A DNA stretch of 64,000 bases. It comes from Neobacillus bataviensis (GTDB taxonomy: Bacteria > Bacillota > Bacilli > Bacillales_B > DSM-18226). The stretch is taken from NCBI RefSeq assembly GCF_019969725.1, contig NZ_JAHXYW010000006.1, forward strand, positions 248,001 through 312,000, written 5' to 3'. Below the pieces are notes generated by a model. It had not been told where the DNA came from and searched no databases. It saw only the letters and a list, made by a program, of their open reading frames with translations. A program made the translations under genes and the position numbers. This document shows positions 17,423-25,841 of the stretch, in pieces; positions within the stretch are counted from its first letter, which is position 1, and every line of letters begins with the position of its first letter.

Positions 17423-18163
17423 ATGAATGAACCTAAAAAAATAGGAATGCTTACTCCATCTTCTAACACGACTTTAGAGCCAATCTGCTCCAGAATGCTT
17501 TACAATGTACCGGAAGTAACTTGCCACTATGGACGCTTTGAGGTTACGAAAATTTCACTTGAACAAGATGCTTTAAGCCAATTTAATTTTGAGCCAATGC
17601 TTCAAGCTGCAGAATTGTTAGCACATGCTGAAGTGGATGTCATTGCATGGAATGGTACATCAGGCGGATGGCTGGGATTCGATGTAGACCGTGAGCTTTG
17701 TGAAGCCATTACCAAAAGAACAGGTATTCCGGCAACTACTTCCATGTTGTCTCAAGTAAGGGCGTTTAAAGAGCACAATATTAAATCGGTACACCTTGTC
17801 ACTCCGTACATTTCTGAAATTAACGAACGAATTGCAGAACAATACAAAAAGCACTGTAATGTTGAAACAATTAATATTTCAGGACTTTCTCAAACACATA
17901 ATCGTTCTTTCAGCCAAGTAACACAAGAAAGGATTGAAGAGCAAATCCAATCCGTAGCCATAACACCGGCAGATGCATTAAGTGTCGTATGTACAAATTT
18001 CCCTGCCGTAAACAAAGTAGAATACTACGAAGAAAAATATAACTTGCCAATGTATGACACCATTAATGTCCTTTTGTGGGAATGTTTAAAAATGGTAGAT
18101 ATAGATCCTAAAGTGGTAAAGGGATGGGGTAAAGTATTTTCAAGGGTAACGGTAAATAACTAA
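17423..18163 (+). CDS. Arylmalonate-decarboxylase/maleate-isomerase-superfamily protein 2
   Basis: A 246-residue paralogue of the protein at 11349, equal in length and nearly colinear. It carries the same features: SSNT at the N-terminus, NGTSGG where racemases and maleate isomerases have their first Cys, and the single conserved C-terminal Cys in VVCTNFP. The ATG at 17423 follows AGGAGGATTTAAC; a longer frame from 17366 overlaps the MFS gene and has no ribosome site. It is in an operon with an organic-acid transporter, whereas copy 1 sits with an NCS1 permease, so the two copies may serve different import routes for one chemistry. Confidence 0.75.
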   Translation: MNEPKKIGMLTPSSNTTLEPICSRMLYNVPEVTCHYGRFEVTKISLEQDALSQFNFEPMLQAAELLAHAEVDVIAWNGTSGGWLGFDVDRELCEAITKRTGIPATTSMLSQVRAFKEHNIKSVHLVTPYISEINERIAEQYKKHCNVETINISGLSQTHNRSFSQVTQERIEEQIQSVAITPADALSVVCTNFPAVNKVEYYEEKYNLPMYDTINVLLWECLKMVDIDPKVVKGWGKVFSRVTVNN

Positions 18164-18174
18164 TTCACTATAAC

Positions 18175-18206
18175 GAGCATTCAACCTGTGGGGGGTTGTA
18201 ATGCTC
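18175..18206 (+). terminator. Probable terminator after decarboxylase-like gene 2
   Basis: GAGCATT/AATGCTC arms extended by AACC/GGTT; the T tail is discontinuous. Confidence 0.55.
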
Positions 18207-18251
18207 TCTTCATTTATATTTTTGAAAAAAAGGTATCTGCATGATGATTAA

Positions 18252-18265
18252 CGTCATCGATGACG
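18252..18265. promoter_or_regulatory. 14-bp perfect palindrome CGTCATCGATGACG
   Basis: It stands in the 269-bp gap before the FAH-family gene, ahead of a candidate promoter (TTGTCA at 18321, TTATAC at 18345). No regulator can be assigned. Confidence 0.35.
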
Positions 18266-18432
18266 CTCCATACATTTTACAGGACAGAAGATTTGCTGTC
18301 CCAACCCTTTATGTATGCAATTGTCAATGTGCAGATGATCCTTATTATACCATACATGTATTTCATTTAATATCAGATACATAGCGGCTAGTATTGGAAT
18401 CTTCCGCGAATTATCGTAAGGAGGCTTAGGTT

Positions 18433-19374
18433 GTGATCACTGTTACTTTTTACAAAGATGAACAACTTGTTTTAGGAGTCAAAACAAATAGGGGGATATT
18501 AGACACTGAAGCAGCATCCACAAGGTTTCCTTATATTAAAGATATACCAAAAACAGTACTTGAATTGATTACTGGTGGGGAACGTGCAAAACAAGGGCTG
18601 AAAAGGCTGGTTGAAAATTCCCAAATGGATGATGCGTTATTTTTAAAGGAAGATTCACTTAACTATGGACCTTGTGTACCTGAACCGCCAAAAATTATTT
18701 GTATCGGATTGAATTACAAAAAGCACGCCATCGAGTGTAATATGCCTTTTCCTCAGGTTCCGATTGTATTTAGTAAATTTAATAATACAATTAATGCCCA
18801 TGGAAAAGAGGTTTTGATACCTAGTACATCTTCTGAAGTAGACTATGAGGCAGAATTAGCCATTGTTATTGGCCAACGGGCAAAAAATATTAAAACAGAG
18901 GCTGCACTGTCTATTGTGTATGGATATTGTGCTACAAATGATGTTTCTGCGCGTGATTTACAAAACAAAACTTCGCAGTGGCTCCTTGGGAAATCATGCG
19001 ATGGATTCTGTCCAATTGGTCCCAACTTAGTTAGTAAAGAGGAAGTCGAAAATCCCAATAATTTAACGATTACCTTATCCGTTAATGGAGAAATTCGCCA
19101 GGATTCCAATTCTTCAGATATGATTTTTAATTGTGGTGAACTAGTGAGTTATGTTTCCCAACATATAACACTTCAACCAGGTGACATTATTTTAACGGGA
19201 ACACCAGAAGGGGTTATTTTGGGGTATCCTGAAGACAAAAAGGTTTGGCTAAAAGATGGTGATGTAGTAACAATTGAAATTGAAAAACTCGGTAAATTAA
19301 CAAATACTTTCAGACGAAAACAAAACAATGGAACCGTCCAAGGTGATGTTATGGAAGTAAGTGGAACCATTTAA
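18433..19374 (+). CDS. Fumarylacetoacetate-hydrolase-family protein (candidate ureidoglycolate lyase)
   Basis: A 313-residue FAH-superfamily enzyme with a divergent N-terminal domain (1-75) and the catalytic FAH fold (about 80-310). Visible hallmarks are CIGLNYKKHA, the metal-binding acidic run VDYEAELAIVIG, NDVSARDLQ and the late LTGTPEGV. The family cleaves C-C bonds or acts as isomerase, decarboxylase or hydratase on small oxo-acids, and some members are annotated as ureidoglycolate lyase, the step that releases glyoxylate from allantoin. That role would fit this island but is inference. The GTG start follows AAGGAGG at 7 nt. It has its own upstream region with a palindrome at 18252. Confidence 0.82.
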   Translation: MITVTFYKDEQLVLGVKTNRGILDTEAASTRFPYIKDIPKTVLELITGGERAKQGLKRLVENSQMDDALFLKEDSLNYGPCVPEPPKIICIGLNYKKHAIECNMPFPQVPIVFSKFNNTINAHGKEVLIPSTSSEVDYEAELAIVIGQRAKNIKTEAALSIVYGYCATNDVSARDLQNKTSQWLLGKSCDGFCPIGPNLVSKEEVENPNNLTITLSVNGEIRQDSNSSDMIFNCGELVSYVSQHITLQPGDIILTGTPEGVILGYPEDKKVWLKDGDVVTIEIEKLGKLTNTFRRKQNNGTVQGDVMEVSGTI

Positions 19375-19423
19375 GCGAAATAGGAAATAGAAATTGAAAA
19401 ATGTGAAAATTTCTAAAAACATA

Positions 19424-19452
19424 TTGAAAGTGATTGCTTTGAATGGTATGAT
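19424..19452 (+). promoter_or_regulatory. Candidate sigma-A promoter of the transketolase operon
   Basis: TTGAAA, 17 bp, TATGAT. Box D lies 30 bp downstream. A second -10-like TATAAT (19610-19615) just before box E could be an alternative promoter. Confidence 0.55.
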
Positions 19453-19481
19453 TTTCTTAAATAAAATAACTTTGAAACAGC

Positions 19482-19498
19482 GTTTCTTAATAAGCAAC
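19482..19498. promoter_or_regulatory. Predicted IclR-type box D
   Basis: GTTTCTTAATAAGCAAC, the consensus form of the six boxes, about 20 bp downstream of the predicted start of promoter 19424. Confidence 0.65.
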
Positions 19499-19624
19499 AC
19501 GAAATGATATATCGTTAAATTGTTTGGTTTTGGATCTTCGTATTGTGATTCAGCATTTACGTCATTGGAGAAAAGAAGTAGTCATTAAAATTGTTGCTTT
19601 TTTTTAAGTTATAATAGAAACGCT

Positions 19625-19641
19625 GTTTCGTAATAAGCAAC
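19625..19641. promoter_or_regulatory. Predicted IclR-type box E
   Basis: GTTTCGTAATAAGCAAC, ending 16 bp before the transketolase start codon and lying on the expected start of a TATAAT at 19610. Two boxes in one upstream region suggest tight or cooperative control. Confidence 0.65.
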
Positions 19642-19657
19642 ATAGGGAGGGAATTAA

Positions 19658-20482
19658 ATGGTGTTAGCACCAGATAGAAAAGAATTTTTAGTTGGCTTAG
19701 CAAAAAAAATTCGCCAGCACATTGTAAGAATGACACACCATGCAGGAAGCGGACATCCAGGAGGGTCATTATCTGCAACTGAATTACTGATGGATCTCTT
19801 TTTTGAGCACATGAATGTCGATCCTACTAATCCTGATTGGGAAGAACGCGATGTCTTCTTTTTATCAAAAGGACATTGTACTCCAGTTTACTACTCTGTT
19901 TTAGCAGAAAAAGGTTTTTTCCCAGTCGAAGAACTAATGACATTTAGAGATGTTGATGGACGCCTGCATGGTCATCCGTGCGGCGAACATATTCCGGGAG
20001 TGGATGCCTCATCAGGTTCACTTGGTCAAGGATTATCTTTAGCAAATGGTGTTGCCTTAGCTGCAAAGCTGGATGGTAAATCCAGACGCTCTTATGTCAT
20101 GATTGGCGATGGTGAATCCCAAGAAGGTCAAGTATGGGAAGCAGCCATGACAACAGCCCACTTCAAGCTTGACAATGTTTGCGCCATTATCGACTGGAAC
20201 AAAATCCAACTAGATGATTATGTTGAAAACGTTAAAGGAATGATGGATTTTGTTGCCAAGTGGGAAGCGTTTGGCTGGCATGTCATTGAAATTGATGGCC
20301 ATGATTTAGAACAGGTACATGCTGCCTTTGAAGAAGCAAAAACGGCAAAAGGCAAGCCAACAGCGATCCTGGCTCACACGGTTAAAGGTAAAGGAATCTC
20401 ATTTATGGAGAACACACATAAGTGGCATGGCTTAGCTCCAAATGACGAGGAATTAGAATTGGCATTAAAGGAGTTGGTATAA
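19658..20482 (+). CDS. Transketolase N-terminal subunit
   Basis: A 274-residue protein equal to the thiamine-diphosphate-binding N-terminal domain of transketolase, including GSGHPGGSLS and the ThDP motif GDGESQEGQVWEA...NKIQLDD. Split transketolases of two subunits are common in dedicated sugar or acid-sugar pathways. Its stop directly abuts the start of the C-terminal subunit (20483). Ribosome site AGGGAGGGAATTAA. First gene of an operon with a DUF1537 kinase and a ThDP carboligase. Transketolase can use hydroxypyruvate as a ketol donor, which links it to the isomerase-like gene at 24734. Confidence 0.92.
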   Translation: MVLAPDRKEFLVGLAKKIRQHIVRMTHHAGSGHPGGSLSATELLMDLFFEHMNVDPTNPDWEERDVFFLSKGHCTPVYYSVLAEKGFFPVEELMTFRDVDGRLHGHPCGEHIPGVDASSGSLGQGLSLANGVALAAKLDGKSRRSYVMIGDGESQEGQVWEAAMTTAHFKLDNVCAIIDWNKIQLDDYVENVKGMMDFVAKWEAFGWHVIEIDGHDLEQVHAAFEEAKTAKGKPTAILAHTVKGKGISFMENTHKWHGLAPNDEELELALKELV

Positions 20483-21433
20483 ATGACCGTACAACAAAAA
20501 GCACCTCGTGAAGGATTTAGTGAAGCTCTAATTAGGCTTGGACATCAACATGAAGATTTAGTTGTTTTAGATGCAGACTGTGCAAAATCAAATCTTACTA
20601 ATCTATTTAAAGATCAATTTCCAACGCGGTTCTTTAACGTAGGAATTTCCGAATGTGATTTGGTTGGAACTGCGGCAGGTTTAGCGATTGGCGGCAAAAT
20701 TCCTTTTGCGAATGCCTATGCCAACTTCCTAACTGGCCGCGCTTTTGACCAAATGAGAATTTCCGTATGTTATTCCAATAACAATGTTAAGATTGTTGGT
20801 CATAATGCTGGTACATCAGCTGCCCAGGAAGGTGCCACCCATTTACCACTTGAAGATATTTCACTAATGCGTTCATTGCCAAGAATGACGGTGATCGTAC
20901 CTGCTGATTCAGTTGAAATGGAAAAAGCGGTAGAAGCAGCTTATCACTTCGAGGGGCCGGTTTATTTACGGGTTGGCAAACTTCCAGTACCGATCGTTAC
21001 AAAGAAAGAAGATCCATTCGAAATTGGCAAAGCGATTAAATACCGTGATGGCGACGACGTAACACTCATTAGTACAGGAATCATGCTGGATGAGACCTTT
21101 AAAGCAGCTGAACAGCTTTCTCAAAAAGGTATTCAGGCAGACGTGTTGCACATTCATACCATTAAACCAATCGATGTTGCAGCCATTGTTAAATCAGCGT
21201 CCAAAACAGGCCATGTTGTAACCGTAGAAGAACACTCCATTATTGGCGGTTTAGGAAGTGCTGTTGCTGAGGTGCTTGCTGAAAACCATCCAGTTCCACT
21301 TAAAAGAGTGGGTACACAAGACCGTTTTGGTGTATCCGGCAAAATGCATGAACTTCTTGACTTCTTCCAATTAAGAGCTTCAAGAATTGTCTCTGATGTT
21401 GAAGAGCTAGTCAATTCTGCTTTAGTGAAATAA
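20483..21433 (+). CDS. Transketolase C-terminal subunit
   Basis: A 316-residue protein with the pyrimidine-binding (about residues 5-165) and C-terminal domains of transketolase, including the GISECDLVGTAAGLA segment with the ThDP-activating Glu and GHNAGTSAAQEGATHLPLED. It completes the split enzyme with the protein at 19658. No gap separates the two genes (TAA then ATG), indicating translational coupling and equal dosage. It transfers two-carbon ketol units between sugar phosphates, or from hydroxypyruvate to an aldose. Exact donor and acceptor are not determined. Confidence 0.92.
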   Translation: MTVQQKAPREGFSEALIRLGHQHEDLVVLDADCAKSNLTNLFKDQFPTRFFNVGISECDLVGTAAGLAIGGKIPFANAYANFLTGRAFDQMRISVCYSNNNVKIVGHNAGTSAAQEGATHLPLEDISLMRSLPRMTVIVPADSVEMEKAVEAAYHFEGPVYLRVGKLPVPIVTKKEDPFEIGKAIKYRDGDDVTLISTGIMLDETFKAAEQLSQKGIQADVLHIHTIKPIDVAAIVKSASKTGHVVTVEEHSIIGGLGSAVAEVLAENHPVPLKRVGTQDRFGVSGKMHELLDFFQLRASRIVSDVEELVNSALVK

Positions 21434-21447
21434 GGGAGGGGGAAAAC

Positions 21448-22896
21448 GTGACGATACTATTAGACACGATTTACCAAGAAATCCTTAGCAATGCCTCAAC
21501 ACAAAAAAGTGAAAATCCACTCCGAAAAAAAATTGCTGAAAAGCTTAAGCAATCCAATCATAAGTTTGTTGTTTTGGATGATGATCCTACAGGAGTACAA
21601 ACCGTCCATGATGTTTATGTCATCACTGACTGGGATAAGAAATGGCTTCGAGAAGGATTAGCTGATGATCGAAATGTTCTCTATGTTTTAACCAATACAA
21701 GAAGCTATGACTCTGAAAAAGCAACAGCCATTAATACAGAAATTATTCAAAACTTGGTAGAGGTTTCAAAAGAACTAGATATTTCATTTTCAGTGATCAG
21801 CCGCGGTGATTCCACATTGCGAGGACACTACCCGTTAGAAATCTCTGTGATTGAGAAGGTCTTAACAGAAAAATTGAATTGGGAAGTTTCAGGACATTTG
21901 GTTATCCCTGCCTTCTTTGAAGGAAACCGATACACAGTCGAGAACACTCACTATTTATTAGAAGATAAGGTTCTTGTACCAGCCAATGAAACGGAATTTG
22001 CCAAGGATTCAGTATTCGGATACTCAACTGCAAATCTCCCTGACTATATCGTTGAAAAATCAGAAGGTTCCTATTCACTTCCAACCATCTTAACAATTAC
22101 TTTAGAAGATATTCGTCAGGGTGGTGTGGATCAAGTCCTTTCGATTCTAAATAGAGCAGCCAATAATGCTCCAATAGTCGTCAATGCTGTTAACTATCAA
22201 GATTTGGATATTGTTTCTTTGGCTGTCTTAAAAGCAATCGACCAGGGTAAGCACTTCTTATTCAGAACGGCTGCTTCTTTCGTTAAATCAGTAGGCGGGT
22301 TTAATCATAAACCCTACCTTGAGGCAAAAGAAATGGTTAATGACCAATCGATTGAAGGTTATGGCGGATTACTTGTTGTTGGTTCCCATACGAAGAAAAC
22401 AACCGATCAGCTTTCCGACTTAATATCTGAGGTCCATGTTAAATCAATCGAGGTTAATGTTGAAAAAATCCTATCTTCATTTGATCAGAAGGATGAGATT
22501 TTAAGAGTTTCTAGTTTACTAGAACAATCGATTGCAAATGGAGAAGATACGGTGGTTTATACAAGCCGAAGTGTGATTAAAGCAGCAAACAAAGAAGATA
22601 ACTTGAAATATAGTCAAACCATTTCAAACACACTTGTTGAATTAGTCCATTTATTAAAATTAAGACCAAGATTCATAATGGCAAAGGGTGGAATCACTTC
22701 GAGTGATATCGCTACAAGCGGATTGGGAATTAAAAAAGCGAAGATCCTCGGACAGGCAGCAGCTGGTGTACCAGTCTTGCTTACAGGTGAAGAAGCTAGA
22801 ATTAAGAATACAGCCTATATTGTCTTTCCAGGGAATGTTGGCCAGAAAAATACGATTACCGATATTTTTAAAAAAATAAATCAATTCACTCGTTAA
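21448..22896 (+). CDS. Four-carbon acid sugar kinase family protein (DUF1537)
   Basis: A 482-residue DUF1537 kinase. The N-terminal substrate domain has DDDPTGVQT and SRGDSTLRGHYP; the C-terminal nucleotide-binding domain has GGITSSDIATSGLG and FPGNVG. Characterised members phosphorylate 3-oxo-tetronates, D-threonate, D-erythronate or branched acid sugars such as 3-oxo-isoapionate. The GTG start follows GGGAGGGGG. Location between a split transketolase and a ThDP carboligase/isomerase pair suggests an acid-sugar or hydroxypyruvate-derived intermediate. None of the usual partners (PdxA2, LtnD, OtnC) is in the window, so the pathway is probably not standard tetronate breakdown. Confidence 0.9.
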   Translation: MTILLDTIYQEILSNASTQKSENPLRKKIAEKLKQSNHKFVVLDDDPTGVQTVHDVYVITDWDKKWLREGLADDRNVLYVLTNTRSYDSEKATAINTEIIQNLVEVSKELDISFSVISRGDSTLRGHYPLEISVIEKVLTEKLNWEVSGHLVIPAFFEGNRYTVENTHYLLEDKVLVPANETEFAKDSVFGYSTANLPDYIVEKSEGSYSLPTILTITLEDIRQGGVDQVLSILNRAANNAPIVVNAVNYQDLDIVSLAVLKAIDQGKHFLFRTAASFVKSVGGFNHKPYLEAKEMVNDQSIEGYGGLLVVGSHTKKTTDQLSDLISEVHVKSIEVNVEKILSSFDQKDEILRVSSLLEQSIANGEDTVVYTSRSVIKAANKEDNLKYSQTISNTLVELVHLLKLRPRFIMAKGGITSSDIATSGLGIKKAKILGQAAAGVPVLLTGEEARIKNTAYIVFPGNVGQKNTITDIFKKINQFTR

Positions 22897-22909
22897 AGGA
22901 GAGATCATC

Positions 22910-24637
22910 ATGGTTAAACGAAAAATGACAGCTGCAGAGGCAATCGCGGAGTACCTAGTTCGTAAAGGTGTTGAACATATTTACGGTGTTCCGGGAGCGG
23001 CAATTCTTCCATTATATGATGCTATTCGTAATAACACTACTATTGAATCTTATGTCGTTCGCCATGAGCAAACAGGAGCATTTATGGCTGATGGTTACTC
23101 AAGAGCAACAGGGAAAGTGGGAGTTTGCGCAGCAACATCCGGTCCTGGCGGAACAAACTTCCTAACTGGTTTATATGGCGCCTATATGGATTCTATTCCA
23201 ATGATCGCATTTACTGGGCAACAAAGTTCGAGACTACTAGGAACCATGCAGTTCCAAGAAGCACCAATCTGTGAAATGGCAAAACCTGTGTGTAAAGCTG
23301 TATATCAACTGCTTGATGGAAAAGATGCTGCAAGAATGATCCACGAAGCTTGGACAACTGCTACAACTGGAAGAAAGGGTCCTGTTTTAATTGACCTTCC
23401 TATCAATACACAAAAAGAATTAGTAGAAGTTGATTGGGATGAATTTGTAGATGAGCCGGAAGTTCTGCCACATGCTTCTGAACAAGAAATTGCTGAAGTA
23501 TTAACCTATTTAAAGGATGCTAAAAAACCAGTTCTTGTTTCTGGCGGCGGTGTAAACCTTGCAAACGCTACTGAAGAATTGAAAGATTTAGCTGAAACCT
23601 TACAAATTCCTGTAGTTACGACTGGTATGGGAATGGATACTTTCCCTAACGATCATCCATTATTTGCAGGTCGTATGGGAACCATGCTTGATACACCATA
23701 TGGTAACATGACCATTCTTGAATCCGATTTGATCATTAACTTGGGCGGCCGTTTTGCAGACCGCAGCACAGGTGCAGTCGACATTTTCAAACGTGATGCC
23801 AAAATCATTCATATTAACCTTGATAAAAAAGAGATTGGTAAAACCGTAAAAACGGAACTAGGAATAATGGCAGATGTTAAATCCTTTATGGCGGACTTAG
23901 CAAAAGCTTATAGAGAATTAGGGGCAGGAGTTGCTGCCGCTGCAGAAGCCGGTGTTCAAAAGCTTGATTTAACAGAAGAAAGAAAGAAATATGCACGGAA
24001 GCAAGACTACGATACTCTTCCAATCCGTCCAGAACGTGCTCTTAAAGAATTACGTGAATTCTTAGATCGCGATGCCTTTATTTCTCATGACTGTGGGATC
24101 AGCCAAATTTGGTCTTGCCAATTATTTGAAACTTATGTTCCTCGAACCTATTTATTAACAGGAGGAGCAGGAACGATGGGCTGGGGATTAGGAGCTGCAA
24201 TGGCTGCCAAGCTGGCATTTCCTGAGCGTCAAGCGGTAAATTTCCTTGGAGACGGAAGCTTGGGTATGTCATTACAAGATATTGCTACTGCCGCTAAACA
24301 TGATATTCCTGTCATCATTTTCGTATTAAACAATTCATTGCTCGGACTAATCCGGCAACAACAGAACTGGTTTTATAACGAAAGAACCATTTCTACAGAT
24401 CTTATTTACAAAAATGAGCTTTGTGACAATGAAGAGCGTGGAATTGACTTTGTTAAGACTGCGGAAGGTATGGGTGTCCGCGGTGAGCTTGTCCTTCACT
24501 ATGATCAAATTAAACCAGCATTGCAGCGTGCAGTAGAGAGCGGAAAACCATATTTAATTGAAGTAGTTGTTGATCCAACTGCCGTTTGTGAATTCTCAAA
24601 TAATGGATCGTTAACAGGTTTTAAATATTCAAAGTAA
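22910..24637 (+). CDS. Thiamine-diphosphate carboligase (glyoxylate carboligase / acetolactate synthase-like)
   Basis: A 575-residue ThDP enzyme with three domains: pyrimidine-binding (about 1-175), central (about 190-330) and ThDP/Mg-binding (about 370-555; GDGSLGMS...NN). Genomic position next to a hydroxypyruvate-isomerase-like gene and allantoin genes recalls E. coli gcl-hyi. However, canonical glyoxylate carboligase has Val in place of the cofactor-activating Glu (RHVEG), while this protein has Glu (VRHEQTG) as in acetolactate synthase. It is therefore either an acetolactate-synthase-type enzyme or a separately evolved carboligase. Ribosome site AAAGGAGAG. A long hairpin follows the stop. 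Confidence 0.83.
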   Translation: MVKRKMTAAEAIAEYLVRKGVEHIYGVPGAAILPLYDAIRNNTTIESYVVRHEQTGAFMADGYSRATGKVGVCAATSGPGGTNFLTGLYGAYMDSIPMIAFTGQQSSRLLGTMQFQEAPICEMAKPVCKAVYQLLDGKDAARMIHEAWTTATTGRKGPVLIDLPINTQKELVEVDWDEFVDEPEVLPHASEQEIAEVLTYLKDAKKPVLVSGGGVNLANATEELKDLAETLQIPVVTTGMGMDTFPNDHPLFAGRMGTMLDTPYGNMTILESDLIINLGGRFADRSTGAVDIFKRDAKIIHINLDKKEIGKTVKTELGIMADVKSFMADLAKAYRELGAGVAAAAEAGVQKLDLTEERKKYARKQDYDTLPIRPERALKELREFLDRDAFISHDCGISQIWSCQLFETYVPRTYLLTGGAGTMGWGLGAAMAAKLAFPERQAVNFLGDGSLGMSLQDIATAAKHDIPVIIFVLNNSLLGLIRQQQNWFYNERTISTDLIYKNELCDNEERGIDFVKTAEGMGVRGELVLHYDQIKPALQRAVESGKPYLIEVVVDPTAVCEFSNNGSLTGFKYSK

Positions 24638-24659
24638 TCATTCTACTAAAAATATTTAC

Positions 24660-24693
24660 CGGGAAAAAAGGACACATAGGTCCCTTTTTCCCG
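24660..24693 (+). terminator. Hairpin between the carboligase and isomerase genes
   Basis: CGGGAAAAAAGGAC pairs with GTCCCTTTTTCCCG around ACATAG. The T run is inside the stem and no T tail follows, so it may be an RNA-processing or partial-attenuation element rather than a full terminator. Confidence 0.5.
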
Positions 24694-24709
24694 TACTGAA
24701 AGGGGGAAA

Positions 24710-24726
24710 TCCGGATTTATTCCGGA
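24710..24726 (+). promoter_or_regulatory. Hairpin overlapping the ribosome site of the isomerase-like gene
   Basis: Two TCCGGA blocks (24710-24715, 24721-24726) can pair around TTTAT, burying the first bases of the GGAGG ribosome site for the ATG at 24734. It may damp translation. Confidence 0.35.
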
Positions 24727-24733
24727 GGTATTT

Positions 24734-25645
24734 ATGAAAACAGATCTTCAACATTTCATGCAGGTCGGCATTGTACACTTTATGGCATTTCCTGAGGCCA
24801 TGAAAGGTGATGGTCCGATTTCGGAAACAGTGAAAAAAATTGTTACCGATGATTTTTTCTCAGGGATTGAAGTGACAAGAGTTAATGATCCGGCAGAAAG
24901 AAGCAAAGTTGCTTCTATTTTGGAATCAGGCAGAATGACAATCGGCTTCGGCGCCCAGCCCATTCTTTTAAGCAACAAAGGAGATTTGAACTCGTTCGAC
25001 CCTGAAAAACGCCAAACGGCTATTAACTTGGTTAAAGGAGCCATCGACCAGGCTTATGAATTAAACGCAGCAAAGCTAGGCTTTTTAAGCGGTCCAAAAC
25101 CTGAAAAGGATGAGGACAGAGCCCTTCAATTGCTTACGGATTCGATTATCGAACTTTCCCAATATGCAAGAAGTAAAGGAAATCTTGTTCTTTCATTAGA
25201 AACATTTGATGACGAAACCGATAAAAAATGCCTAATCGGCTCCAATCGATTAGCGGTTGAAGTAGCAAAAGAAGTAAGGGTGGTTGACCCTACATTTGGT
25301 TTAATGCTGGATTTAAGCCATCTGCCAATGCAAAGAGAAACCTCAAGGGATGCCTTGATGATTGCAAGGGATTATATCAATCATGCCCATATCGGTAACT
25401 GCTACATCAAAGATAAAAATGATCCTGCCTATGGCGACCAGCATCCGCGCTTTGGTTATCCTGGAAGTGAGAATGATGTGAAGGAATTAACTGAGTACTT
25501 AAGAGTTTTATTAGAAATTGGTTATATCGGAGAAGGTTCCAGAAATGTGGTTGCTTTTGAAGTAAAACCGGTTGGAAATGAATCCTCAGATGTTGTGATT
25601 GCACAATCTAAGAGAACATTAGTTGAAGCATGGGCTCGTTTATAA
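24734..25645 (+). CDS. Sugar isomerase/epimerase TIM-barrel protein (hydroxypyruvate isomerase-like)
   Basis: A 303-residue xylose-isomerase-like TIM barrel (AP endonuclease 2 fold). Candidate metal ligands are Glu in LSLETFDDE, Asp in MLDLSHLP, His in HAHIGNC and Glu in VAFEVKP, with a GDQHPRFG motif before the last strands. The fold includes hydroxypyruvate isomerase (Hyi), 2-oxo-tetronate isomerase (OtnI) and many sugar epimerases. Next to a ThDP carboligase, interconversion of tartronate semialdehyde and hydroxypyruvate is the most economical role; OtnI-like action together with the DUF1537 kinase is the alternative. Confidence 0.75.
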   Translation: MKTDLQHFMQVGIVHFMAFPEAMKGDGPISETVKKIVTDDFFSGIEVTRVNDPAERSKVASILESGRMTIGFGAQPILLSNKGDLNSFDPEKRQTAINLVKGAIDQAYELNAAKLGFLSGPKPEKDEDRALQLLTDSIIELSQYARSKGNLVLSLETFDDETDKKCLIGSNRLAVEVAKEVRVVDPTFGLMLDLSHLPMQRETSRDALMIARDYINHAHIGNCYIKDKNDPAYGDQHPRFGYPGSENDVKELTEYLRVLLEIGYIGEGSRNVVAFEVKPVGNESSDVVIAQSKRTLVEAWARL

Positions 25646-25719
25646 ACGAGTAGGGACAGTGAATCATGCATTGAATCAAACTGGGTGAGGGAAATCATTC
25701 TACCTATACTCATGAGGAA

Positions 25720-25820
25720 TTGTTGATTTATGCTCCGGGCGCGAGCGGTTCGCGGGAGTCTTCGCGCCTTCCGCTCCAATCAACAGTGTTAAAAATCAAC
25801 TATATTCTTTAAAACAGCTA
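25720..25820. repeat. Shortened, inverted copy of the 14652 element
   Basis: Its reverse complement aligns with the left and right ends of the copy at 14652-14836 (GTTGATT.., GGCGCGA.., AATCAACAG and a TTTAAAACAGCT end), with most of the middle deleted. It separates the isomerase-like and hydantoinase genes. Confidence 0.7.
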
Positions 25821-25841
25821 TTCTTTAAAGGAGTGTTCTAA

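Noticed and set aside
22910..24637. Calling the carboligase a canonical glyoxylate carboligase (gcl)
   Set aside because: It has Glu at the position where true glyoxylate carboligase carries Val, so only a family-level call is justified.
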